Positions 44,852-53,376 of a DNA stretch of 64,000 nucleotides are shown in pieces. Under the pieces are notes generated by a model. The model saw only the letters and a program-made list of their open reading frames with translations, had not been told where the DNA came from and did not search any database. The first letter of the stretch is position 1. Each line of letters starts with the position of its first letter. The DNA is from Akkermansiaceae bacterium UBA7331 (GTDB lineage Bacteria > Verrucomicrobiota > Verrucomicrobiia > Verrucomicrobiales > Akkermansiaceae), in contig DKPP01000010.1 in NCBI GenBank assembly GCA_002471255.1, positions 35,295 to 99,294 on the forward strand. Reading direction: 5' to 3'. The translations under genes and the position numbers were made by a program.

Positions 44852-45197
44852 TATCAGTTAATTTGTTAGCATATAATAGTCTTACTTACTATTAATGTTT
44901 ATATATCAGTCATAAAATAGTGTCACTCGGTATGGCTAGTTTTTAAACCATGGCAAGAATCATCTTGTCGTAGTTGTTTCTTTTCGAGGGTGTGGTACTG
45001 TAGCTCAGCTTTTAAGTATTCCTATCTATAAAGAGAGAAAATCGGTGCTGAGTATAAAAGAAAAATGAGGCAGAAAGCTCTAGGTAAATAAACATCGAGT
45101 ATTTTGGCCGCATCAAGATCTTAGCAAACTAGGGTAACCCGCCAACACGGGTATTACCTACTGGTGGAAGTAACGGTAAAACAGAGGGGGTTTAGTA
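44852..45197. other. Gene-free DNA at the right part of the second island
   Basis: About 346 bp. It contains only short ORFs and a small hairpin (ACCCG-CCAACA-CGGGT near 45136-45153). A GTAGCTCAG string near 45000 is not part of a tRNA. I see no gene. Confidence 0.45.
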
Positions 45198-45212
45198 TTA
45201 TCGCCCTTTATT

Positions 45213-45254
45213 AAAAAATCCCGATTTTGTATGAATCACAAAATCGGGATTTTT
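45213..45254. terminator. Terminator of ahbC (intact repeat copy)
   Basis: Same bidirectional hairpin as at 43208-43250, with 14-bp arms. It follows the ahbC stop by about 20 bp on the minus strand. Confidence 0.85.
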
Positions 45255-45274
45255 CATTAATAAGAAATGGATAT

Positions 45275-46531
45275 TTAGAGAGAAATGCCGTAGGCGCTAA
45301 GTGGCGTGTCGATCTCTTCGTCAGTTAGGTAGCAACCCGGATCGGAGCCATACCAATGACCATTGGCAAAGGCGGCACGGGTACGGAATCCACCGCCACA
45401 TAGAGCAAAATGTTGGCAACGGCCACAGCGACCTTCTATTTTTTTCTGACGCTCCAAAGGATCTTCGGAACCTCTGAGCTCAGGGAGCATTTCCATAGCG
45501 GGACCGGCTTCTGCCTCCCAAATCGCAGAAAACGGATCGTCTTTGACGCAACCAAGTGTTACTGATTGCCAAAATTGGTCAGGGTGTACGAGACCTTGTG
45601 TATCAATGTTGGCAATACCTCTGCCGGAGCTATTGGCGCCACCGCCATTCCATTGGAGAAGCTTGAGTGTTTCTTGAGCTAAGGAAGATCCTTCTTTCAA
45701 TTGCTTAATGAGCAAATAGATGCCGTCTGCAGGTTGGGTCACGGTAAGTACTTCGCGCGTCTTGCCTTCAGCCTTCCATTGGACGACTCGGTCGATCAGC
45801 ATATCCATCGCTCCACGAGCTTCGTCTCGGGTGAGGGTTTGGACTTCGACTCCACGACCTGTAGGCACAAGGTGATAGAAACAGGTGCGCTGGATTTCGT
45901 TTTGATCGATGAAATCTAAAATTTGAGCCATGCACTGTACGTTATTGCGAGTCAGGGTTAGGCGTAAGCCGGTTTTTTGTCCTGCCTCACGACAAAGTTT
46001 GAAGCCTCGTACCGCTTGGTCAAAAGAGCCGGGAACACCACGGAATTGGTCGTGTACCTCTCCGATACCATCTAAAGAAATACCCACATAGGCAACACCT
46101 AGTTCCTTAAATCGATTTGCCCATTCCGGCGTGATGCGTGTACCATTGGTTGAAATGGTCACTTTTAAGCCTTTGCCAATTGCTCGCTCGAGTAGATCCA
46201 TAAAGCGAGGATGCACCATTGGCTCACCACCGGAGAATAATAAGGCGCTTGCCCCATAATCTGCCAAGTTATCAATAACGCCGCAACATTGATCCCAATC
46301 AAGCTCGCCCGGATATTTGGAAGCTGAGGCATCTGCGTAGCAGTGTACGCATTTTAGGTTACAGGTGCGTGTGATATTCCATACGACGATGGGTTTTCTG
46401 GATCGGGAGGATGTCGGTGCGCAAGAGTCTGCCGCTCCCCCGGCTGCGCGGCCATGTCCATGGCCTCTACCATATCGTAAATGGTCGGCAGGCTGTTCTT
46501 CGCCTGTCCAAAGTCTGGTGATATTGATCAT
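45275..46531 (-). CDS. ahbC: AhbC-like radical SAM 12,18-didecarboxysiroheme deacetylase
   Basis: 418 residues from the ATG at 46531, which overlaps the ahbD stop (ATGA); an upstream ATG at 46567 lies inside ahbD. AhbC removes the acetate side chains of didecarboxysiroheme to give Fe-coproporphyrin III in siroheme-dependent heme synthesis. Seen: MINITRLW...DHLRYG opening, radical SAM CNLKCVHC (Cys 57, 61, 64), FSGGEP, the NSSGRGIANIDTQGLVHPDQ block and a C-terminal Cys-rich cluster region (GRCGRCQHFALCGGGF). An unusual Gly/His/Ala-rich insert (GRGHGHGRAAGGAADSC) sits at about residues 21-40. NirJ of heme d1 synthesis is the nearest alternative; pairing with AhbD favours AhbC. Confidence 0.78.
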   Translation of the reverse strand: MINITRLWTGEEQPADHLRYGRGHGHGRAAGGAADSCAPTSSRSRKPIVVWNITRTCNLKCVHCYADASASKYPGELDWDQCCGVIDNLADYGASALLFSGGEPMVHPRFMDLLERAIGKGLKVTISTNGTRITPEWANRFKELGVAYVGISLDGIGEVHDQFRGVPGSFDQAVRGFKLCREAGQKTGLRLTLTRNNVQCMAQILDFIDQNEIQRTCFYHLVPTGRGVEVQTLTRDEARGAMDMLIDRVVQWKAEGKTREVLTVTQPADGIYLLIKQLKEGSSLAQETLKLLQWNGGGANSSGRGIANIDTQGLVHPDQFWQSVTLGCVKDDPFSAIWEAEAGPAMEMLPELRGSEDPLERQKKIEGRCGRCQHFALCGGGFRTRAAFANGHWYGSDPGCYLTDEEIDTPLSAYGISL

Positions 46532-47589
46532 ATGTCTGCTTGAAGTTTTTTGGGGATATAGGAGCAAAGCTCATCATGCCCGAGCATGTCGCCACTCATT
46601 CCATAAGCTCTGGATCTGGAGCCACCGCATACTTTGCGATATTCGCATACGCCACATTTGCCCTCAAGGGCGTCATCGTCACGTAGCTTGAGAAAAATTG
46701 GGTGATTGCGATAAATGTCGGCGATATTATCGGTGCGTACATTGCCTGCCGTCAACGGTAAAAATCCCGAAGGCTGAATTTCACCGGTGTGGGAAATAAA
46801 CATGATCCCTTTACCATCTCGAGTAGGGATGGCCTGGCGGGCGGGTTTTTCACCTTTTTCTTTGGCTATTTGTAAGGCGACTCGTCTGTAATGGTGACCT
46901 TCGGTCGTCTTGATGCCGAAATCTACTTCGGTGCTGACTTGAGCGAGTTTTTTCCAAACTTCTTCCACTTCATCAGCAGTTGGCATTTCGTCCATGACGG
47001 CTCGACCTGTCGGTACGAGTAAGAATACGCTCCACATGCCGGGGCGCATTTCTTTCATTAATTCCACAAACTGTTCAAATTCACCCAAAGTGCTTTTGGT
47101 GATGGTGGTGTTTACTTGTAAATGTAAGCCTGCCTCTTGAGCCATTTTTGCGGCCTTTAGTGTGCGCTCATAAGTATGAGGTACTCCACGAAATCGGTCG
47201 TGAGTTTCCTCAGTCGCTCCATCGAGGCTTAAAGAAATGCTTTTAACGCCTGCGGCTTTGAGGGCATGAAAGTCGGTATTGAGTAATCGATTGGTTGCAG
47301 CCGGGCTAAGAGCTACGTGCAGACCCTTATCGGCGGCGATTTTAATTAAGTCCATCACATCGCGGCGCATCATCGGGTCTCCACCTGTTAAAACAAGCAT
47401 AGGAGGCTTGAGTGCCGCCAATTGGTCAATGACGCGGAGGGCTTCCTCGTGATTAAGCTCATCAGGATGAGCGTGTGGTTGGGCTGTTGCGCGGCAGTGC
47501 TGGCAAGCTAAGGCGCAAGCTCGCGTAATCTCCCAAAAAACAAGGAAGGGACGCTCGTTGAGATCTGTTTCGCTAAATTGTGGACGCAT
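46528..47589 (-). CDS. ahbD: AhbD-like radical SAM heme synthase
   Basis: 353 residues. AhbD decarboxylates two propionates of Fe-coproporphyrin III to the vinyl groups of heme b. Features: EITRACALACQHCRA (radical SAM CxxxCxxC), LTGGDPMMRRDV, ALSPAATN, SLSLDGATEETHDRFRGVP, MFISHTGEIQPSGFLPL, GNVR, and a C-terminal SPASM-like CGVCEYRKVCGGSRSRAYG cluster site. Related TIGR04053-type proteins also share this pattern, so the role is firmer because of the adjacent ahbC, with which translation is coupled by a 4-bp overlap. Confidence 0.78.
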   Translation of the reverse strand: MRPQFSETDLNERPFLVFWEITRACALACQHCRATAQPHAHPDELNHEEALRVIDQLAALKPPMLVLTGGDPMMRRDVMDLIKIAADKGLHVALSPAATNRLLNTDFHALKAAGVKSISLSLDGATEETHDRFRGVPHTYERTLKAAKMAQEAGLHLQVNTTITKSTLGEFEQFVELMKEMRPGMWSVFLLVPTGRAVMDEMPTADEVEEVWKKLAQVSTEVDFGIKTTEGHHYRRVALQIAKEKGEKPARQAIPTRDGKGIMFISHTGEIQPSGFLPLTAGNVRTDNIADIYRNHPIFLKLRDDDALEGKCGVCEYRKVCGGSRSRAYGMSGDMLGHDELCSYIPKKLQADI

Positions 47590-47676
47590 GATGAAAACAT
47601 AGATAATTTAGATTGATTCTAGGAAATTGCTAGAGGAAATTTTGAGTATGGCAAATTAGATGAAATAAGGAAAAGA

Positions 47677-47712
47677 AAAAAGCCGCTCTGAATCAAATCA
47701 GAAGCGGCTAAA
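47677..47712 (-). terminator. Terminator after the exosortase-associated protein gene
   Basis: Arms AGCCGCTTCTGATT and AATCAGAGCGGCT-like (one bulge) with a short loop, followed on the minus strand by six Ts. It lies 25 bp past the stop. Confidence 0.8.
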
Positions 47713-47736
47713 ATAGTTTTTTCGAAAGGCTCGAAA

Positions 47737-48171
47737 TTAAAACTCTTGGCTGCGGCAATACTTGAACTTGCTTTGGAAGCCAAGTTCTTCAGGGAATTCG
47801 CTCAAACCACCGTTTGGATTGTATTCCTTAAGACCGCTTTGACCGCACCAACCTTGGTAAGGTGGTTTGTAGGTGCACTTATAAGTAGGAGCCCAGAAGG
47901 TCACCAACTCATATACACCATAACCGATGCGTTCAAACATGCGGGTTACACCTTCAACGATACCGACGGAAAAACCGGCGTAGTCGCCTTCGCGATCGGT
48001 CCATTGAATCATGCTTACAGGGATACTTTCTACGGAATAGATAATGTTGCTGATAGCACGTCCTAATTTACGGGAAGGGGTGTATTCAGAAGCAGGTGGC
48101 GCCTGAATATCAGCCATTGCCGTACCGAGGATGCCGGCAGCAAAAATAGCTGTAATGATAGCACGTTTCAT
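47737..48171 (-). CDS. Exosortase system-associated protein, TIGR04073-like
   Basis: 144 residues with a signal peptide (AIITAIFAAGILGTAMA). The mature part has the TIGR04073 pattern: SRKLGRAISNIIYSVESIPV, AGFSVGIVEGVTRMFERIGY and GVYELVTFWAPTYKC. These small exported proteins occur in Verrucomicrobiota and relatives that carry exosortase (PEP-CTERM) systems; their function is unknown. No exosortase or PEP-CTERM substrate is visible in the window. The gene is a useful taxonomic marker. Confidence 0.8.
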   Translation of the reverse strand: MKRAIITAIFAAGILGTAMADIQAPPASEYTPSRKLGRAISNIIYSVESIPVSMIQWTDREGDYAGFSVGIVEGVTRMFERIGYGVYELVTFWAPTYKCTYKPPYQGWCGQSGLKEYNPNGGLSEFPEELGFQSKFKYCRSQEF

Positions 48172-48283
48172 ACTGATTATGTGTATATCTTATTTTGTCC
48201 AGCAAAAGCAACCCTAAAATGAAGAAATCGTTAGGTTCATTCAATTTATCGATAGCGAGAGAGGTTTGTTTAAGTCGATGGGC

Positions 48284-49177
48284 TTAGTCTTGTGAGGAAT
48301 TGCTTGCTTCTTTATCTTTTTGCTCCGCTTTTTTTAGGATAGTGGCAGGAGAAAAAGATTTGCATGCTTCCTCGGCTATTTGTTGGAGATGTCTTGCTTG
48401 TTCGTATGGTAAATTGCAAATGGTGGCATTGCCTACGATGATTTTGGCAGGTTGGCCTACCGGGCTTTTGCCCGTAATGGAGCGAAATAACACGCAAGCG
48501 GTTAGATAACTGCCTAGTTTGGTCGGATGTGATCCGTCTTCTTGGTGCAGGGCGTATTGTGGGTATTTTTTATTGCAAAGCAACCAAGCAGGGCCGACAG
48601 GTGCTAATCTGGCTTTTGTTTCTTTAGCCAATTTGACGTATGATGTTGAGATATTATCCTGTTGCTCTTTGGCGATATTTTGGTTTTCGGCAGTTTCTTT
48701 TTTTGCCCATGTAACGAAAAGGACGGGTGTTCCTTGGGCATCTCGGATTTTTTTGCATAGTGCTTTACCTGCGGTGATCATAGCCTCAGGGTCTGCCGTT
48801 GGGGTGTCGCTTTGTTCTTGTAGGACGACAAATTTCCATTTTTGTCCGGTTAAGCGAGCTAAAGTTTCTTCGTTTGAGGCATGTGATTGTAATTGCCCTG
48901 CGTCAATGCATTGTTGCCCGACTTTCATCGAAACGCCTTGCTTCTCTAACATAGCATTCAACATTAATCCCATGCTGTTGAAGTATGTGTAACTATTGCC
49001 AATAAGTAAGATCGACTCTTGTTGCCCTATTTTAGGCTCGGCAAATTTTGTCGGTTGAGCTCTACGGATTGATCGCTGCGTAGTAGGGATCTGCGCAAAT
49101 AAATCGCTGATTCCGCCTAAGAGGCAAGCAGTAATTGCGAGTTTGCAAGTTATTCGTCCGAACATTTTCATCAACAT
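48284..49177 (-). CDS. Secreted SGNH-family hydrolase
   Basis: 297 residues with a signal peptide (ITCKLAITACLLGGISDLFAQ). SGNH blocks: ILLIGNSYTYF (Ser of block I, about residue 62), VVLQEQSDTP, FVTWAKKETA, and the late Asp-x-x-His in QEDGSHPTKLGSYL. It is likely an esterase acting on glycans or envelope polymers. The substrate is unknown. The gene diverges from nusA. Confidence 0.8.
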   Translation of the reverse strand: MLMKMFGRITCKLAITACLLGGISDLFAQIPTTQRSIRRAQPTKFAEPKIGQQESILLIGNSYTYFNSMGLMLNAMLEKQGVSMKVGQQCIDAGQLQSHASNEETLARLTGQKWKFVVLQEQSDTPTADPEAMITAGKALCKKIRDAQGTPVLFVTWAKKETAENQNIAKEQQDNISTSYVKLAKETKARLAPVGPAWLLCNKKYPQYALHQEDGSHPTKLGSYLTACVLFRSITGKSPVGQPAKIIVGNATICNLPYEQARHLQQIAEEACKSFSPATILKKAEQKDKEASNSSQD

Positions 49178-49397
49178 AGAATGATGTTAGCATGCCTAAT
49201 ATGATGCTCAATGTTTTTTCATGTTCGATGAGCTCATCAATCTTGTCCAGTGACTCACTTTACGTGAATAAAATGTCACAAAGTGAGCATTACATTCAGA
49301 AATAGAATACATAATGCGTCTTACTTAGGTGATTTTACTTGATTGCAGTGATTGTATGTGGTTTCATCTTGCCAGAAAACTTTCCGAGACAACGTGA

Positions 49398-49426
49398 GAG
49401 TGGGTCCGTACGACCCGCTCTTTTTT
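49398..49426 (+). promoter_or_regulatory. Terminator hairpin in the nusA leader (probable attenuator)
   Basis: GAGTGGGTC and GACCCGCTC (one wobble pair) form a 9-bp stem with a 5-nt loop, followed by six Ts. It is 30 bp upstream of the nusA start, and the only upstream neighbour is divergent, so the hairpin must lie within the nusA transcript. This arrangement suggests transcription attenuation, plausibly autoregulated by NusA. Confidence 0.7.
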
Positions 49427-49456
49427 GTCTATACAGCATTAAACATCCCCACCGCC

Positions 49457-50719
49457 ATGACGAACGACATCAAAGCATTAATAGATTTCTACGAGAGAGA
49501 GAAAGAATTATCCCGCGAGAAGATTCTTCTTGCGTTAGAATCTGCGTTCATTTCCGCCTATAAAAAGATGGTGACGGGAGCCAATCAAATCAATTATCTT
49601 CGCGCTCAAATTGATGTGCAGAAAGGCAAAGTACGTATTTTTGCCGATTTGGAAGTGGTTCCTGATGATGAATATTCCGACAAGTTTAACCAAATTCCAT
49701 TTTCATTAGCTCAGAAGCTTAATCCGGATGCTGTGGTTAATGATTTGTTGCCTACCAATATCACACCGAAAAACTTTGGTCGTATTGCCGTACAAACAGC
49801 TCGTCAAACAATGTTGCAAAAGTTGCTTGATGCTGAAAAAGAGCAACTTTTTGATGAATTTAAAGATCGCGCCGGTGATTTGATCACAGGTACCGTTCGC
49901 CGTTTCGAAAAAGGTGATGTTTACATCGATTTAGGTCGCTTTGAAGGGGTGATGCCAAATCGCGAACGCGCTCAAAACGAAGATTACAGCGTAGGTGACC
50001 GTATGCGTTTCTACGTGGTGGAAGTATGCGTAGGTGCTCGTGGCCCTGAAGTCGTCCTTTCTCGTAGCCATCCAAACTTAGTTCGTCGTCTTTTTGAAGC
50101 CGAAGTAATGGAAATCGGCGATCAAACCGTCGAAATTCGCAATATCGCTCGTGAAGCCGGCTATCGTACAAAGATTTCCGTAATCAGCCACGATAAGAAC
50201 GTGGATCCTGTCGGTGCTTGTGTTGGTATGCGTGGCGCACGAGTTAAGAACATTGTTCGTGAATTAAATGGCGAGAAAGTGGACATCCTCGAATGGACCA
50301 CCGATTACGCTCAATTTGTACGTGAAGCGCTTGCTCCGGTTGAACCTAAAGAAATCACAATCGATGAAGAAAACAAAAAAGCTTTCGTCATCGTACAAAA
50401 TGAAAGAGATTTATCGAAAGCGATTGGCCGCCGTGGTCAAAACGCACGATTGACTTCTCGTTTGATGGGCTGGGATGTGCAAGTAAGAGCTTACGATCCT
50501 CAAATGGACATTGAACGCAAGTGCCGCGAGGCCGCTCAAGCTTTAAGTGAACAACTTGGAATTGATTTTGATTCAGCATTTGAATTGGCAACCATGGGTG
50601 GTACATCCATTGCCGTTCTTGTTGACTTTGAAGCTTCCGATATTGCCGAAAACACCGGCATCTCCCTAGAATCCGCCGAATCCATCATTGCCAAGGCACG
50701 AGAAATCGCTGCTGAATAA
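49457..50719 (+). CDS. nusA: Transcription termination/antitermination protein NusA
   Basis: 420 residues from ATG 49457; the longer frame from 49352 would include the leader hairpin. Domains: N-terminal RNA-polymerase-binding (residues 1-125), S1 (GTVRRFEKGDVYIDLGRFEG, about 137-205), two KH domains (DPVGACVGMRGARVKNI and the AIGRRGQNARLTSRL GxxG loops) and a C-terminal helix-hairpin-helix segment (SDIAENTGISLESAESII). It binds RNA polymerase and modulates pausing and termination. It is followed by infB with a 38-bp gap. Confidence 0.95.
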   Translation: MTNDIKALIDFYEREKELSREKILLALESAFISAYKKMVTGANQINYLRAQIDVQKGKVRIFADLEVVPDDEYSDKFNQIPFSLAQKLNPDAVVNDLLPTNITPKNFGRIAVQTARQTMLQKLLDAEKEQLFDEFKDRAGDLITGTVRRFEKGDVYIDLGRFEGVMPNRERAQNEDYSVGDRMRFYVVEVCVGARGPEVVLSRSHPNLVRRLFEAEVMEIGDQTVEIRNIAREAGYRTKISVISHDKNVDPVGACVGMRGARVKNIVRELNGEKVDILEWTTDYAQFVREALAPVEPKEITIDEENKKAFVIVQNERDLSKAIGRRGQNARLTSRLMGWDVQVRAYDPQMDIERKCREAAQALSEQLGIDFDSAFELATMGGTSIAVLVDFEASDIAENTGISLESAESIIAKAREIAAE

Positions 50720-50757
50720 ATAATCCATTCTTTCGGCCCACCCATTTTCCCATTAAC

Positions 50758-52836
50758 ATGACCAAAAAACAAAAAGAGGAAAGCTCAGACAAAGAAGTTT
50801 TGGACCTAATCGGTTCCAAACCTAAAAAGAAAACAACCACCAAATCCACTGTAACCAAAAAGGTTGCAGAAAAGCCTTCTAAAGACAAAAAGGAAGCTCT
50901 CGATTTGCTTTCAGGTCCTAAAAAACCTTCTAAAAAAACTGCTTCAGCTCCAAAAGAAGCACCAGCCGCACCGGCAGAAGAAGCTCCGGCAACTGCTGAA
51001 TCGGTAACAGAAGCTCCTGCTGAATCTACCCAAGAAGCTGCAGGTCCTTTGAATATCAAAAATGCCATGACCGTGGCTGATTTGGCTGTTAAGTTGGATA
51101 TCAAGCCATTCCAAATCATTAAAGATTTAATGGGATTAGGTATTTTTGCCAATCCTACTACGATGGTTGAAGCTGATAGCATTGAACAAATTTGCAAACT
51201 TCACCAACTCCCTTATTCTCGTGAAAAACGCGAAAAACGCGACAAAGGTAACGGAGTAAAGGCTGTGGTAGAACCGGTGAAAGAACCGGCTCCTGTGCCT
51301 GTAGTAAAAGAAAAGAAAGACACCTTGCATCCACGTATTCCGATCATCACGGTGATGGGTCACGTTGACCATGGTAAGACCTCTTTATTGGACTACATCC
51401 GTCGTGCTCATGTGGCTAAAGGCGAAGCAGGTGGCATTACCCAGCACATCGGTGCTTATACCGTTGAGCAAGGTGATCAGTTGCTTACTTTCCTTGATAC
51501 CCCCGGTCACGCCATCTTCACTGAAATGCGTGCACGTGGTGCGGACGTAACGGACATTATCGTATTAGTAGTAGCTGCTGATGACGGCATCATGCCTCAG
51601 ACACGCGAAGCTATTTCTCATGCTAAAGCTGCCGGTAAGACTGTGATTGTTGCCATTAACAAATGCGACCTTCCTGCTGCCGATCCGCTTAGAGCTAAAA
51701 CCGAATTGATGGAAGAAGGTCTCGTACCTACTGATTTCGGTGGTGATGTTGAGTGTGTGGAAGTATCAGCTATTACCGGTGACGGTGTGGATGATTTATT
51801 AGGTCTTTTGGCATTGCAATCCGAAGTGTTGGAATTGCAAGCAAATCCAAAGGCAAACTGCCGTGCTTCAATCATTGAAGCTCGCGTGGAGCAAGGTACC
51901 GGTAGTTCTGCTACCGCTATTGTGCAATCCGGTACGATTCGTGTAGGTATGCCATTTATTTGCGGTCCATTCGCAGGTAAGATCCGCGTACTTCAAAATG
52001 ATCGTGGTGAGCGTATCAAAGAAGCCGGCCCCGGTATGCCTGTAGAAGTAATCGGTTTTGCCGAAACTCCTAACGTAGGTGATGAATTGGTGGAGATGGA
52101 AAATGAAAAATCCGCCAAGAAACTTGCCGCAGAGCGTCAAGAGTCTCTTCGTAAGGAACGTTTATCGCAGCCTAAGAAGTTCCGCATGGAAGATTTGATG
52201 GCACGTATGGGTGAGGGCGGACAAAAAGCACAGCTTAAGATTATTCTTAAAGGTGACGTGCAAGGTTCCGTTGAAGCCATTAAGAAAGCCATTGAAGACA
52301 TCAAGTCTAACAAGGTTGAGTGTGTATTCCTTAGCGCCAGTGCAGGTCCTATTTCCGAATCCGACGTGCTGCTTGCCTCTTCTTCCGAAGCCGTAATCCT
52401 CGGTTTCAACGTGAAGGTGGAATCCAACGCCGTTAAGGCACTCAAGCGTGAAGGTGTGCAAGTGAAGTTGTACTCCATCGTTTATGAATTGATCGACCAA
52501 GTACGTGACGCCATGTTGGGTCTCTTGGCTCCTGAAACTCGTGAAACCATTATCGGTCACGCTAAGGTGCTTCAAGTATTTAAGCTTAACAAGGGCAAAG
52601 CTGCCGGTTGTATGATCATGGACGGTAAAGTTTTACGTAGCGGTGAAGCTCGCGTTTTACGCGGTGGTACCCCTGTGTTTGACGGTAAGATGTCCACCTT
52701 ACGCCGTTATCAAGATGAAGTAGAGGAAGTTAAATACGGTCTCGAGTGTGGTATCCGCCTTGGTGATTTCAACGAATATGAAGTTGATGACATCATTGAG
52801 TGCTATACTTTAGAGAAAATTAAACAAACTCTCTAA
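50758..52836 (+). CDS. infB: Translation initiation factor IF-2
   Basis: 692 residues. The first 110 residues are a Lys/Ala/Glu/Pro-rich low-complexity linker (PKEAPAAPAEEAPATAES). An IF-2 N-terminal domain follows (MTVADLAVKLDIKPFQIIKD). The GTPase has VMGHVDHGKTSLLD (G1), ITQHIGAY (G2), FLDTPGHAIF (G3) and INKCDLP (G4); the C-terminal domains end with GLECGIRLGDFNEYEVDDII. It brings fMet-tRNA to the 30S subunit with GTP. It is transcribed with nusA. Confidence 0.96.
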   Translation: MTKKQKEESSDKEVLDLIGSKPKKKTTTKSTVTKKVAEKPSKDKKEALDLLSGPKKPSKKTASAPKEAPAAPAEEAPATAESVTEAPAESTQEAAGPLNIKNAMTVADLAVKLDIKPFQIIKDLMGLGIFANPTTMVEADSIEQICKLHQLPYSREKREKRDKGNGVKAVVEPVKEPAPVPVVKEKKDTLHPRIPIITVMGHVDHGKTSLLDYIRRAHVAKGEAGGITQHIGAYTVEQGDQLLTFLDTPGHAIFTEMRARGADVTDIIVLVVAADDGIMPQTREAISHAKAAGKTVIVAINKCDLPAADPLRAKTELMEEGLVPTDFGGDVECVEVSAITGDGVDDLLGLLALQSEVLELQANPKANCRASIIEARVEQGTGSSATAIVQSGTIRVGMPFICGPFAGKIRVLQNDRGERIKEAGPGMPVEVIGFAETPNVGDELVEMENEKSAKKLAAERQESLRKERLSQPKKFRMEDLMARMGEGGQKAQLKIILKGDVQGSVEAIKKAIEDIKSNKVECVFLSASAGPISESDVLLASSSEAVILGFNVKVESNAVKALKREGVQVKLYSIVYELIDQVRDAMLGLLAPETRETIIGHAKVLQVFKLNKGKAAGCMIMDGKVLRSGEARVLRGGTPVFDGKMSTLRRYQDEVEEVKYGLECGIRLGDFNEYEVDDIIECYTLEKIKQTL

Positions 52837-52858
52837 AAAAGAATATAACTTATATGTG

Positions 52859-52900
52859 CCCGCTCCATGAAGAATATATCCGGCATGGAGCGGGTTTTTT
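52859..52900 (+). terminator. Terminator between infB and rbfA
   Basis: Perfect 11-bp arms (CCCGCTCCATG and complement) with a 14-nt loop and six Ts. It falls 23 bp after infB and 24 bp before the rbfA start, so it may reduce rather than abolish read-through. Confidence 0.85.
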
Positions 52901-52923
52901 CATCATCTAAAATCATTTTTACC

Positions 52924-53295
52924 ATGAGCAGACGAACCGATAAAGTAAACGAGTTGCTTCGCCGTGAAATCGGCACCTTAATTCAACGCGATTTTGACTT
53001 TCCAAATACGATCGTAACAGTATTGGATGTCGAAGTGACCGAAGACCTTAAAGAAGCAAAAGTGTGGATTAGCACCGTAGGGAAAATGGCCCCTTCTCAA
53101 GTAATCGAAAAGCTTGATGCAAAACGCGGAATGATTCAGTCGGCTGTGGCGAAACGTGTTGTTTTACGTAACACGCCTAAATTGTCCTTCCGTCATGATA
53201 ACACCGCTCAGCGAGGTGTGGACTTAGTGAACTTATTGGAAGATATTGATAAAAATCTACCAAAGGCTCCTCCTGCACCCGAAGGTGAAGAATAA
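52924..53295 (+). CDS. rbfA: Ribosome-binding factor A
   Basis: 123 residues from ATG 52924; the ORF's first ATG at 52867 lies within the preceding terminator. The KH-type RbfA fold is indicated by RTDKVNELLRREIGTLIQRD, VTVLDVEVTEDLKEAKVWIS and KLSFRHDNTAQRGVDLVNLL. It assists 30S maturation and 16S 5'-end processing in the cold. It is third in the nusA-infB-rbfA order common in bacteria. Confidence 0.92.
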   Translation: MSRRTDKVNELLRREIGTLIQRDFDFPNTIVTVLDVEVTEDLKEAKVWISTVGKMAPSQVIEKLDAKRGMIQSAVAKRVVLRNTPKLSFRHDNTAQRGVDLVNLLEDIDKNLPKAPPAPEGEE

Positions 53296-53318
53296 GTTTC
53301 TCATCATTATCGAATAAT

Positions 53319-53354
53319 AAGAAAGCACCCTATTAATAATAGGGTGCTTTCTTG
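53319..53354. terminator. Bidirectional terminator between rbfA and gpsA
   Basis: Long perfect arms (AAGAAAGCACCCTATTA and complement) with almost no loop; A-rich before and T-rich after. It serves the convergent rbfA and gpsA genes. Confidence 0.85.
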
Positions 53355-53376
53355 GTAAAAGGGTATTGACGTTTGA

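Noticed and set aside
44990..45020. GTAGCTCAG string suggesting a tRNA D-arm
   Set aside because: No matching acceptor, anticodon or T-arm (GGTTCGA-type) sequence at the correct distances.
46365..46691. 108-codon plus-strand ORF spanning the ahbC/ahbD overlap
   Set aside because: It crosses two well-supported minus-strand genes and has no family-like features.
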